The notes beneath the pieces were generated by a model that was not told the origin of the DNA, ran no database searches, and saw only the letters and a list, made by a program, of their open reading frames with translations. From contig JAUIDN010000014.1 in NCBI GenBank assembly GCA_030428615.1, positions 1 through 64,000 of the forward strand: a stretch of 64,000 nucleotides of DNA. The letters run 5' to 3'. The translations under genes were made by a program, and so were the position numbers. Numbering within the stretch: the first letter of the stretch is position 1; each line of letters starts with the position of its first letter. This document shows positions 1 to 7,121 of the stretch, in pieces. The stretch is from Alphaproteobacteria bacterium. GTDB taxonomy: Bacteria > Pseudomonadota > Alphaproteobacteria > Sphingomonadales > Emcibacteraceae.

Positions 1-18
1 GGAATTTTACCACCACAT

Positions 19-64
19 GAGCGGGCGGGTTATCTCTCCCTGTTTCCCGTCCGCTCAACTTTTT
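19..64 (+). terminator. Terminator-like hairpin
   Basis: An 11-bp inverted repeat (GAGCGGGCGGG at 19-29, CCCGTCCGCTC at 46-56, one G-U pair) is followed by a short T run at 60-64. It probably ends a gene that lies left of the window. The T run is weak. Confidence 0.45.
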
Positions 65-86
65 AATCAATATTGGAGTAAATGAG

Positions 87-260
87 ATGGATAACCCGAG
101 AAATTACGATGTAAGCGAAAAGGTGGATGATATTGAACGACAGTACCCTGAAGACCTTGAAAAGCGAAATATTGTTCCTGATTTAATGCAGTCAGTTATC
201 ATTTTTGCCAGTTTTTTCAGTATGGCTGTTTCACTTATGCTTTTTGCACAGTTTCTGTGA
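87..260 (+). CDS. Small membrane protein, 57 aa
   Basis: The ATG at 87 follows a GGAG ribosome site at 76-79. The protein has an acidic, charged N-terminal half and one hydrophobic segment near the C-terminus (about residues 37-57), so it is probably a single-pass membrane protein. Its stop at 258-260 lies 7 bases before the DUF1376 gene start, so the two are likely co-transcribed. No family is recognised. A minor phage protein is plausible from the neighbours. Confidence 0.5.
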   Translation: MDNPRNYDVSEKVDDIERQYPEDLEKRNIVPDLMQSVIIFASFFSMAVSLMLFAQFL

Positions 261-267
261 GCCTGTG

Positions 268-747
268 ATGGCGGACATGTATATGCGAAATAGCCGTGAC
301 TGGCGCGATGCGACATTGATGCTCAGTTTCGAAGAAAAGGGATATTTCGACGAGCTTTTAAACCTTATCTACATCTATGATGACCATTTGCCGGATAATG
401 ACGATCTTATCTGCCGGGCGATGCCAGTTTATAAGAGGATGCACTTAAGGCTGAGGCAAAGACTTATTGACGTTGGTTTGATTGAGGTTCGAGACAGGTT
501 TTATTTCAATAAAAAGGCAAGTTCGAAAATAGCAAAAATCAATGAAATTTCTGAAGCAAACCGACTAAAAGCGCAAAGCCGCTGGGCCAAGTCATTAAAG
601 AAAAAGAATAACTCATCTGCTGTGGTAAAGCACCGGACGATGCAACCACCTATTGCGGTAAAAGCGGCAGTGATGCTGAATCAGAAAAGTGAAGGCGACA
701 GTGATGCTTTAAATAGCAAAACGAAAATTCCAAAAAAGAAAGATTGA
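268..747 (+). CDS. DUF1376-type phage replication protein (N-terminal part)
   Basis: The 159-residue product opens with the DUF1376 pattern: RDWRDATLMLSFEEKGYF, a short LLNLIY helix, an acidic LPDND stretch, then a basic winged-helix-like region. In alphaproteobacterial prophages such proteins sit in the replication module and are usually about 250-300 residues, ending in a Trp-rich C-terminal domain. Here the frame stops at 745-747 and that C-terminal domain continues in the -1 frame (to 1100). The ATG at 268 is preferred over upstream codons because the homology begins there and 205-260 overlaps the previous gene. Either frameshifting or a mutation splits it. Confidence 0.7.
   Translation: MADMYMRNSRDWRDATLMLSFEEKGYFDELLNLIYIYDDHLPDNDDLICRAMPVYKRMHLRLRQRLIDVGLIEVRDRFYFNKKASSKIAKINEISEANRLKAQSRWAKSLKKKNNSSAVVKHRTMQPPIAVKAAVMLNQKSEGDSDALNSKTKIPKKKD
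732..738 (+). promoter_or_regulatory. Candidate -1 ribosomal slippery heptamer A_AAA_AAG
   Basis: The zero frame of the DUF1376 gene reads CCA AAA AAG AAA GAT TGA here, so A732-G738 is an in-phase A_AAA_AAG, the heptamer used by dnaX and many IS elements. A -1 slip bypasses the stop at 745 and enters the frame of the Trp-rich domain ending at 1100, giving a fusion of about 277 residues. No clear stimulatory hairpin was seen downstream. Confidence 0.45.
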
Positions 748-1100
748 AGAATGATAGAGATCAAAGACGAGAAACGGCAAAATGTACCATCGATGAAGTC
801 CTTGACCCCGACGGAACGATCCCTGATGACTATTGGCAATTTGCTGAAGAAATGGGGTTATCAGCCCCGCAAAGGCATTTCGAGGATTGGGCCGGTTGGT
901 GGCTTGGTGAAAATGGGTGTAAAGCCGGCGCGCGAGGGTGGTTTCAAACCTGGAAAGCACGGGTGCGTAAGAATCTCGACCGGCAAATGGTTGGAAATGC
1001 CGATAACCAAAAACGAAGCGGGAGTCGCGTTACCGCCACCACTGAAGGGGCGCGACTGGCACTTGATCGACGACGAAATCGACAGCAAAAATTATCATAA
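744..1100 (+). CDS. Trp-rich C-terminal replisome-organiser-like domain
   Basis: The frame carries PDDYWQFAEEMG, then FEDWAGWW, and a GWFQTWKARVRK end. This matches the C-terminal helices of phage replication initiators that follow a DUF1376 domain, where a W-x2-TW-x2-W-x-R pattern is usual. The only independent start is a TTG at 744 overlapping the DUF1376 stop; the frame is already open upstream of it. It is more probably the second half of the DUF1376 protein, reached by the -1 slip at 732-738, than a separate gene. The last 104 bases overlap the next gene. Confidence 0.5.
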   Translation: MKNDRDQRRETAKCTIDEVLDPDGTIPDDYWQFAEEMGLSAPQRHFEDWAGWWLGENGCKAGARGWFQTWKARVRKNLDRQMVGNADNQKRSGSRVTATTEGARLALDRRRNRQQKLS

Positions 1101-1506
1101 TCCGAGGAAAATATTCTTCAAACCGGAAGATGAAGAATATTGGTTTCAGGTACTGATACAGGGACAGGCGTCGTTAGAATGTAGCCCGTTCGAGCACACA
1201 CTTACGCGGTTAACACGCCTCAAGCTGCAAAAACCGACTCAGACGATGGACCCGCAGGCCACAAGCGTATTTCTTGAGGACATATGTGATCCTCTTGAGC
1301 AACGGGAATATTCGTATCCGGCAATTGATGAGGGAATAACGCGGCTCATTGAGCTCGAAGATGACAAGTTTTTTCCAACGATCAAAGTGTTGATCAAATA
1401 TATCCATCCCGTTCATTGGCAATTAAAACGGCGCATTTCCAAGCTTGAAGAGATACTAAAGAGAAATCATAGGGAAATTATACAACCTGTTAATATAAAG
1501 GAATAG
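997..1506 (+). CDS. Hypothetical phage replication-module protein
   Basis: The frame is open from 751, but its first 80 codons are shadowed by the better supported frame ending at 1100, so the ATG at 997 is chosen; a TTG at 1063 is the alternative. The 169-residue product has EDEEYWFQ and a C-terminal KFFPTIKVLIKYI stretch followed by a basic helix. Proteins downstream of DUF1376 genes often carry a similar FPP/FPT-type motif. The function is not known. It ends 2 bases before the next start, so the module is tightly packed. Confidence 0.5.
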   Translation: MPITKNEAGVALPPPLKGRDWHLIDDEIDSKNYHNPRKIFFKPEDEEYWFQVLIQGQASLECSPFEHTLTRLTRLKLQKPTQTMDPQATSVFLEDICDPLEQREYSYPAIDEGITRLIELEDDKFFPTIKVLIKYIHPVHWQLKRRISKLEEILKRNHREIIQPVNIKE

Positions 1507-1508
1507 AT

Positions 1509-2075
1509 ATGGCAGTCACATTATCAAAAAATAAACGCAAAACGATAATGGCATTACTTGAAAACGGTGCCAACAATGGCCGTATTGCGCTCAAATTTCC
1601 CGGCATCCAAAAAAAACAGATTAATGAGATAAGAGCGGAAATGAACAAAGGCACAGAAGAGACAAAAAGAAAACTGAAAAGAGATCCGCTGCTTTGCATT
1701 TATCGAAGTGGGGATATTGAAATTCATGAACTTTATGCGGCCGAATATATTCGATATGCCTTTAGTTTAATAACGTCAGACGTAAGCATTAGAGTGATGA
1801 ATTTTGACGGTTTTATTGATGTTTTCGGCAGCAGACCGACAGAAGATGAAAGCGCGCTTAAGGCACGAATACAGAAGCAGTACGCCGTGTGGTTTGACGA
1901 GTGTACAAAAAAGCGTATCAAAGTGGGGCCAATCATTCATTTGCTGACTGAGCCGGTAACGTTACGGGAGACCGATGCTTATTATGGATACCGGCATGGC
2001 CGCACCCGTGGATATGTGGTTGACGGGTTGAAGTTATATGTCGAAATGTTCAAACCGCGTAAGGGACTGAGGTAA
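1509..2075 (+). CDS. Hypothetical DNA-binding-like protein of the phage module
   Basis: The 188-residue basic protein starts with a helical segment (KNKRKTIMALLENGANNGRIA) that looks like a helix-turn-helix. A C-terminal block, GPIIHLLTEPVTLRETDAYY then a YVVDGLKLYVEM helix, resembles late regulators or DUF6456-like proteins with a second HTH. That resemblance is weak and from memory. It is the last gene of the 87-2075 cluster and is followed by AT-rich DNA. Confidence 0.5.
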   Translation: MAVTLSKNKRKTIMALLENGANNGRIALKFPGIQKKQINEIRAEMNKGTEETKRKLKRDPLLCIYRSGDIEIHELYAAEYIRYAFSLITSDVSIRVMNFDGFIDVFGSRPTEDESALKARIQKQYAVWFDECTKKRIKVGPIIHLLTEPVTLRETDAYYGYRHGRTRGYVVDGLKLYVEMFKPRKGLR

Positions 2076-2112
2076 TTTTTGAATATTTTTCATTTTTCTA
2101 TTGCATAGTTTT

Positions 2113-2152
2113 TAAGAATCATTATTAATAAATATATTGAGAATGATTCTTA
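2113..2152 (+). promoter_or_regulatory. Two Fur-like 7-1-7 boxes
   Basis: TAAGAATCATTATTA (2113-2127) and TGAGAATGATTCTTA (2138-2152) both fit the 7-1-7 inverted-repeat form of a Fur box, each with one arm mismatch, and the second is close to the TGATAAT-N-ATTATCA consensus. Their centres are 25 bp apart. They lie just upstream of a tiny ORF and of a terminated short transcript, so iron-dependent control of that transcript is inferred. Confidence 0.55.
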
Positions 2153-2167
2153 ACAAGGAAACCTTAA

Positions 2168-2236
2168 ATGCAAAACAATGATCAATATCGGGACCATTTC
2201 TTACTTTGGATTGGTGTTTTTATGTTGATTGGCTAA
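2168..2236 (+). CDS. Possible 22-aa hydrophobic peptide
   Basis: The ATG at 2168 has a good ribosome site (AAGGAA at 2155-2160). The peptide is polar for ten residues and then hydrophobic (FLLWIGVFMLIG), so it could insert in a membrane. It lies inside the candidate Fur-controlled transcript. It is too short to assign to a family. Confidence 0.3.
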   Translation: MQNNDQYRDHFLLWIGVFMLIG

Positions 2237-2302
2237 GGTATTACACCATCATTTTCGATGTTTAATATTTTAACGACCTGGCTGTTATTCAGCCATTAAA
2301 TT

Positions 2303-2363
2303 GCAGAAGACCGACGCTCCCGTTCCCTCCACATTCCTCGCTGTCGGTTTTCTGCTTTTTTTT
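2303..2363 (+). terminator. Intrinsic terminator
   Basis: A 13-bp stem (GCAGAAGACCGAC 2303-2315 with GTCGGTTTTCTGC 2343-2355, one G-U pair) is followed by eight T at 2356-2363. It ends the candidate small RNA. Confidence 0.85.
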
Positions 2364-2419
2364 GAGACTTTTATTAAAATTATGTGATAATGGTAGTACA
2401 CTAGTGCGGGATAGGGCGT

Positions 2420-2971
2420 ATGGCGGAGTTTGGTAGTATAGAAAATATATTGTGGTTTTGGGCGGTGCTTTTTATTACGGTGCCGCCTGTTTTAAGATTC
2501 AGAGAAAATTTTCTTGTCCCTCTGCTCTCGACGTTGCTTGTTTTCGGGTTTTATACTCAGAGCTATTGGATGCCGGATTTCTATTCCGCACGTGATTGGC
2601 CGCAGATATTGGGTGTGTGTACCCTGATCCTTGCCTTTTATTATGTGTGTGGATTTCTTGTTCATTATTTCATCTTCCGGACAAAATCAGAAAACCTGAG
2701 AAGCTTTGGAGCACTTATGCCGCTTCTGACAGCGTGGATATGCGGAAAGACATACGTCATTACCGATAAATTTATTGCCGAAATAAGGCGGTTTCGCATG
2801 TTTGAAGTGACATGGACAGATGTTAGGGTTGATATCGAGGCGGACGGGACACTTGTTCTTAGCGATGGTAAGGAATATGAACCGGAAATATTAAGTGAAG
2901 TCAGCATCAAAAAAAACAGTCCTGATTACAGTATCGTCAGACATAAGCTGGAAAGCAAGGATCTGATGTAA
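2420..2971 (+). CDS. Integral membrane protein, function unknown
   Basis: The 183-residue protein has about three hydrophobic segments in its first 90 residues (around 8-25, 31-45 and 62-85) and a hydrophilic C-terminal half with a small beta-rich region (EADGTLVLSDGKEYEPEIL). The start ATG at 2420 follows GGGATAGGGCG. It ends immediately before the next membrane gene (stop 2971, next start 2972), so the two form an operon. No family is recognised. Confidence 0.6.
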   Translation: MAEFGSIENILWFWAVLFITVPPVLRFRENFLVPLLSTLLVFGFYTQSYWMPDFYSARDWPQILGVCTLILAFYYVCGFLVHYFIFRTKSENLRSFGALMPLLTAWICGKTYVITDKFIAEIRRFRMFEVTWTDVRVDIEADGTLVLSDGKEYEPEILSEVSIKKNSPDYSIVRHKLESKDLM

Positions 2972-3226
2972 ATGGCAATTTACCTCGCATTTGTTATTTT
3001 TATTGTACCATTTGGGCTTGCACTTTATCTCTGGCGGGATAGGGAGCCCAAAAGAAGTATTTATTTCATGTGTCTCAGTGTATCGGCGCTTTCGCTTATT
3101 ATCCTCGTTACGGGGGGCGACGTCTTTGCCGTCATCATGCCACTTGGATTATTTCTTGCGAGTACTAGTTTTTTTGCCGGTGTGTTTTTATCAGGATTGC
3201 TCCGAAATGTTCGAGACAAAAATTAA
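2972..3226 (+). CDS. Small integral membrane protein, 84 aa
   Basis: The product is almost entirely hydrophobic, with three probable membrane segments (about 3-20, 31-48 and 52-75) and a short charged tail (RNVRDKN). It abuts the preceding membrane gene with no gap and probably works with it. The next gene is convergent, ending at 3245. Confidence 0.55.
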   Translation: MAIYLAFVIFIVPFGLALYLWRDREPKRSIYFMCLSVSALSLIILVTGGDVFAVIMPLGLFLASTSFFAGVFLSGLLRNVRDKN

Positions 3227-3244
3227 CTTCGGGTCATAATTTTA

Positions 3245-4186
3245 TTATTCCAGATTTTCTTTCATAAATTTATCCATGCGTTCTTTGGCAGCTGCAATTT
3301 GCTTGGTATCGAGTGTGCTTTCCAGAAAGGACTTATTCTGGCTTAAGCGTTCGTATGAAGGTTCGCTCAGTTCGCCTCCCTGAACGGTCGATGTAATTTC
3401 AGTGGCAAGTTTTATCCACATTAATGCAGTGATTGGGTCCTGTTCCATACCATTGCCGGTGTAGGCATATTCGGCGAGATAGGCAGCGGCTTCTGCCTTA
3501 CCTTCTATAAAAGATTTTCTAAAATAGTCGGCCGCGATGTTGTAATCCTGCTTTATTCCCTCCGCACCCTGATGATGGATAATACCAAGTGAAAACAGAG
3601 CTTCATAATTATTGTTTTCTGCGGATTTTTTTAACCAGCTTATGGCAGTTTCCGTGTCAACCGGCATACCATGACCTTCAGCATACATGGTGGCGAGGTT
3701 ATTTTGAGCGCGGTCGTGGTTTTGTTCCGCGGCTTTAAGGTACCATTCACGGGCCTGTACAAGGTTCAAATTTGCACCAATTCCGTAATGATAGGACATA
3801 CCTACTTCAAACTGTGCTTCCGCTTCGCCGGCTTCGGCCGCCTTCATATACCATTCAAAGGCTTTTTTTGGGTCACGCCGTAAATTACCCATACCGGCTT
3901 TATATGCATACCCCAGATTACGCATGGCGACAGGATCTCCAAGTTCCGCCGCTTTGAGCATCCATTCATTTGATTTTTCAAAATTTCTGGTAACATGATT
4001 GCCTTCGGCATAATAAATGCCAAGCATCACCATGGCTTGGGTATTGTTTTGTTTGCTTTCGGCAAGAAATTCATCATATGCCGTTTTGAAATCCCCGGCT
4101 TCGTGTGCGGCGCGAGCCTTATTCATGTCGGCGAGGGCAGGATTGGCCAGCGCCATTGTAATGATAAATATTAATTTTCTGATCAT
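3245..4186 (-). CDS. Secreted SEL1-repeat protein
   Basis: The protein is 313 residues. The start at 4186 gives a signal peptide (MIRKLIFIITMALANPALA); longer upstream starts would lose it. Six or more SEL1 repeats follow, with motifs such as AMVMLGIYYAEGNHV, AMRNLGYAYKAGMG, AQFEVGMSYHYGIG and AQNNLATMYAEGHG. It then has the ALMWIKLA segment and an AAAKERMDKF helix that often end such proteins. SEL1 solenoids bind proteins, so a periplasmic scaffold role is likely. It is one of six SEL1 genes in the window. Confidence 0.8.
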   Translation of the reverse strand: MIRKLIFIITMALANPALADMNKARAAHEAGDFKTAYDEFLAESKQNNTQAMVMLGIYYAEGNHVTRNFEKSNEWMLKAAELGDPVAMRNLGYAYKAGMGNLRRDPKKAFEWYMKAAEAGEAEAQFEVGMSYHYGIGANLNLVQAREWYLKAAEQNHDRAQNNLATMYAEGHGMPVDTETAISWLKKSAENNNYEALFSLGIIHHQGAEGIKQDYNIAADYFRKSFIEGKAEAAAYLAEYAYTGNGMEQDPITALMWIKLATEITSTVQGGELSEPSYERLSQNKSFLESTLDTKQIAAAKERMDKFMKENLE

Positions 4187-4253
4187 GACGAATACTCGAT
4201 TATCTAACCTGGAAAAATGGTCCCACATGATTGTGGCAATTTTCGGATATTCA

Positions 4254-4859
4254 TTATTGGTGGTTCCAATCATCCGGATCATCATTATTGTTGGGGGAAA
4301 GGCCGATAATGTCGCCCTCTGTTGTGATACCAAGACCCAGAACCGTTCGGTTCGCATAGTTAAAATAGGCAGTGACCTGATTAATTTCAAGAATTTCACC
4401 GTCTGTGATACCCTGCTTATGCATCTTATCGATCATATGGTGGGTCAATTCGGATGGAGAGAGTGTGAGATAACGCGCATATTTAAGCATCAGGGCGTGT
4501 TTATCGTCGAATGTGTCCTGAGGTCGTTGAATTTCAAGAGCAGCACGGATTTCAAGAGCGCGTTCTTCATCGCCGATAAGGCGCGCCATGCCAGCATAGT
4601 GGTGTTCAACGCAGTAAGCGCATTTATTCAGAATGCTGACATAAACCCCGATACATTCCAGGAACGCTTTCGGGATTTCGTTGCTGCTATGATGGAGAAC
4701 GCGTTTATAAATAGCCATATGCGCTTCCATAGTGTGCGGACGAAGGGAATGAGCCATCATGATGTTGTCGACATTATTATCGGGACCTTTGACGCGATCA
4801 TAAAGCTTCTTAAGCTTTCCCGCTGCTTCCTTATAAGGTATCGTTTTAATCCATGTCAT
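4254..4859 (-). CDS. Peroxidase-related / carboxymuconolactone decarboxylase-like protein
   Basis: The 201-residue protein has the AhpD/CMD-family active-site signature: SILNKCAYCVEHH, with CxxC at residues 80-83 and following histidines. The family includes alkylhydroperoxidase-like thiol enzymes and 'uncharacterised peroxidase-related' proteins of this length. A redox role in the cytoplasm is inferred; the substrate is unknown. It lies between a SEL1 gene and a LysR gene, all on the minus strand but with separate spacing. Confidence 0.75.
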   Translation of the reverse strand: MTWIKTIPYKEAAGKLKKLYDRVKGPDNNVDNIMMAHSLRPHTMEAHMAIYKRVLHHSSNEIPKAFLECIGVYVSILNKCAYCVEHHYAGMARLIGDEERALEIRAALEIQRPQDTFDDKHALMLKYARYLTLSPSELTHHMIDKMHKQGITDGEILEINQVTAYFNYANRTVLGLGITTEGDIIGLSPNNNDDPDDWNHQ

Positions 4860-4936
4860 AATAAATCCATCCCCTCAATAACTATAGGAAAGCCTACAAC
4901 ATCCTGATTATACATGCAAATTAGATAATTCTGTTG

Positions 4937-5827
4937 TCAGGCCTCGTAATCACGTAGAAAATTGAGCAGACGCCGGGTGTTGGAACAGTCTGTAACGTTC
5001 CCGTGCCATACGGCGTATAAATTGAGTGGTTCCACTTTCCAATCGGGAAGGACACGGATCAAGCGCCCGTCGGCGAGTTCGTCTTCGATTAGCCAACGTG
5101 CAGCTGTTATAAGGCCAACACCATATTTAGCTAGATTTACCATTGCTTCAGCGGAGTTTGCAGAAATATTGCCGGTTAAGTCGAGTTCAAATTTTTTTCC
5201 GTCCTTATATAGGGTGCGGGACCCGGGAAGCATATCATGTTTAATCCAGTTCCAATCCTTAAGTTCTTCAGGACATGTGGGGGCAGGATGCCTGGCATAA
5301 TAGTCGGGCGAGCACACAAGAGTGCGCTTTTTTACGGCAATTTTACGAACGTTTAGGCTGCTGTCCGGCAAATTTCCCATACGAAAGGCGATATCAATCC
5401 CTTCGGCGATCAAATCCTTGGGTTCATCGGAATAAAGGCAATGAAGATCGATACCAGGATTTGCAATGGAAAATTCCGCGAGCTGCCTGGTGATAATGTC
5501 GCTGGTCACGGATAATGGTAAGGTGATGGTGAGTTTTCCCGTTGCATGGTCATGACCGGATACGGTGCGAATACCAAGTTCCGCCTGATCAAGCATTTGG
5601 GTTGCATGTTTGTAAAGGGTTTCGCCCTCAGCGGTCATGGAGAGTTTTCTTGTGGATCTGTAGATCAGTGCGCATCCAAGACGGTCTTCGAGCTTGGTAA
5701 TCTGATAACTCACCACAGATGGGGAGAGGTTAAGTGCATTGGCTGCCGCACGAAATGAACCACGTTTTATGGTTTCTGCGAAAATCGCCATTGCCTTCAG
5801 ATCATCAATCATTGGTTTTCCATTCAT
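4937..5827 (-). CDS. LysR-family transcriptional regulator
   Basis: The protein is 296 residues, a normal LysR length. The N-terminal winged helix reads AMAIFAETIKRGSFRAAANALNLSPSVVSYQITKLEDRLGC (interrupted by no gap), followed by a linker helix and a periplasmic-binding-like effector domain. The SVVSYQITKLE recognition helix is typical. It is transcribed away from the two LysE exporters at 5931-7121 with a short shared promoter region, so it likely controls them in response to an amino acid. The ligand is unknown. Confidence 0.88.
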   Translation of the reverse strand: MNGKPMIDDLKAMAIFAETIKRGSFRAAANALNLSPSVVSYQITKLEDRLGCALIYRSTRKLSMTAEGETLYKHATQMLDQAELGIRTVSGHDHATGKLTITLPLSVTSDIITRQLAEFSIANPGIDLHCLYSDEPKDLIAEGIDIAFRMGNLPDSSLNVRKIAVKKRTLVCSPDYYARHPAPTCPEELKDWNWIKHDMLPGSRTLYKDGKKFELDLTGNISANSAEAMVNLAKYGVGLITAARWLIEDELADGRLIRVLPDWKVEPLNLYAVWHGNVTDCSNTRRLLNFLRDYEA

Positions 5828-5838
5828 AAAAAATATAG

Positions 5839-5858
5839 AATAATGAAATTGAATTATA
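5839..5858. promoter_or_regulatory. Possible LysR box
   Basis: ATAAT (5840-5844) and ATTAT (5853-5857) form an interrupted dyad that fits the T-N11-A rule (T5841, A5853). It lies between the divergent LysR and LysE starts. The sequence is AT-rich, so chance is possible. Confidence 0.35.
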
Positions 5859-5930
5859 CAAACTAGTCAAGTGGAAAATACGGTGATAAGCTCACACAAC
5901 GATTTAATTCAGGGTGCGAGGTCCCGATCA

Positions 5931-6518
5931 ATGTCAATTTTGATTGCAATGTTCATTTATGCCTTTTCAATGGCAATCACACCGGGGCCGAATAATATTA
6001 TCGCGCTTTCCACCGGGGTAAATTACGGTTTTAGACGTGCACTGCCATTCACATTTGGTGTCGTGCTCGGATTTAACATGCTTCTTTTAATCATCGGATA
6101 CGGGATTGGGATGGTTGCGGCGAGTAGTGCAGTATTTCTAGAGATTCTTGGTTATGCGGGCATCGCGTTTATGGTTTATATGGCCTATAAAATTGCTACG
6201 GCACCAACCACAATAAACACGGATGACCATCGGGAAGCCGGGTTTTTACACGGCGTACTTTTTCAGTGGATTAATCCAAAAGCATGGACGGCATGTTTGG
6301 GCGGGATTGGTGCATTTAACCTGGCCAACAACTTGGGCGGGTTGTTTTCCTATATCGGAATTTCAGCATTTGTTGTTCTTTTCAGTGTCAACATGTGGGC
6401 CTATGCCGGATCTAAGATAACGAGATTTCTGGAAAATGAACAAAATCATAGGGTCTTTAATTACGCCATGGGGGCGGCATTATTCGGGGTTGCGGTTTAT
6501 GTTCTGTTTATGGATTAA
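5931..6518 (+). CDS. LysE/RhtB-family amino-acid exporter
   Basis: The product is about 195 residues with six probable membrane helices and the family signature near the N-terminus, FSMAITPGPNNIIALSTGVNYG. The ATG at 5931 places this signature at the usual distance from the start; a GTG at 5871 would add 20 hydrophilic residues. LysE/RhtB proteins export amino acids such as lysine, homoserine or threonine from the cytoplasm. It is followed after 3 bases by a paralogue and then by a homoserine-dehydrogenase-like gene. Confidence 0.83.
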   Translation: MSILIAMFIYAFSMAITPGPNNIIALSTGVNYGFRRALPFTFGVVLGFNMLLLIIGYGIGMVAASSAVFLEILGYAGIAFMVYMAYKIATAPTTINTDDHREAGFLHGVLFQWINPKAWTACLGGIGAFNLANNLGGLFSYIGISAFVVLFSVNMWAYAGSKITRFLENEQNHRVFNYAMGAALFGVAVYVLFMD

Positions 6519-6521
6519 GCG

Positions 6522-7121
6522 ATGATTGCTTTTATCGTTGCAACTATAATTTACGCATTTTCTATGTCGATCACACCGGGACCGACTAATATTATCATGA
6601 TGACAACCGGGGTTAATCACGGCTTTAAAAGCACCGTGCCGTTTGCTACCGGCGCAGCATTCGGATTTACGGCGTTGGTGGTGATTGTGTCCCTTGGTTT
6701 TGGAGCTACCATGACAGAAAATAAAAAGGTCATGGAAATGCTTGGTTATTTTGGGGCTGTTTTGATCAGCTATATGGGTTACAAGATCGCATTTTCCACT
6801 GGAAAGATTGAAAGTGAAGAAAAAGCGCAGCCCAGTTTTGTGCAGGGGGCAGCGCTTCAGTGGGTTAATCCGAAATCCTGGATTGCCTGCCTGGCGGGTG
6901 TTGGTGCATTTAACCTTGCGGCATCCGGGGAAAGGCTCGCACTTTACATGGCAGTTTATACTGTTGTCGGTTATCTTTGCGTTTTGACATGGGGGTACGC
7001 GGGTTCGCGTATTAGTCAGTTTTTAAGAGAGGAGAAAAACCTGCGTGTTTTTAATTATGTGATGGGCGGAAGTCTTGTTATTGTTGCGGTCTATTTAGCG
7101 TTTATGGATCAGACAATATGA
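6522..7121 (+). CDS. LysE/RhtB-family amino-acid exporter, second copy
   Basis: The 199-residue protein is a paralogue of the upstream gene, with the same FSMSITPGPTNIIMMTTGVNHG signature, a matching QWVNPKSWIACLAGVGAFNLA block, and an EEKNLRVFNYVMGG end (NEQNHRVFNYAMGA in the first copy). The pair arose by tandem duplication and may form a heteromeric or differently selective exporter. The stop overlaps the next ATG (ATGA at 7118-7121), so translation is coupled. Confidence 0.83.
   Translation: MIAFIVATIIYAFSMSITPGPTNIIMMTTGVNHGFKSTVPFATGAAFGFTALVVIVSLGFGATMTENKKVMEMLGYFGAVLISYMGYKIAFSTGKIESEEKAQPSFVQGAALQWVNPKSWIACLAGVGAFNLAASGERLALYMAVYTVVGYLCVLTWGYAGSRISQFLREEKNLRVFNYVMGGSLVIVAVYLAFMDQTI

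Larger units (their letters stand above)
2153..2363 (+). ncRNA. Candidate iron-regulated small RNA
   Basis: A unit of about 200 nt runs from the Fur-like boxes to a strong terminator, with no long reading frame. It contains a 6-bp stem TGGCTG/CAGCCA (2279-2295) and a terminator stem whose 27-nt loop (2316-2342) is C/T-rich, with CTCCC, CCCTCC and CCTC. Such anti-Shine-Dalgarno-like loops are typical of alphaproteobacterial trans-acting small RNAs. The 5' end is unknown. It could instead be an mRNA for the 22-residue peptide at 2168-2236, or both. Confidence 0.4.

Noticed and set aside
4017..4907. Long plus-strand frame opposite the SEL1 and peroxidase-related genes
   Set aside because: The minus-strand genes have clear domains and signals; this frame spans both and their gap.
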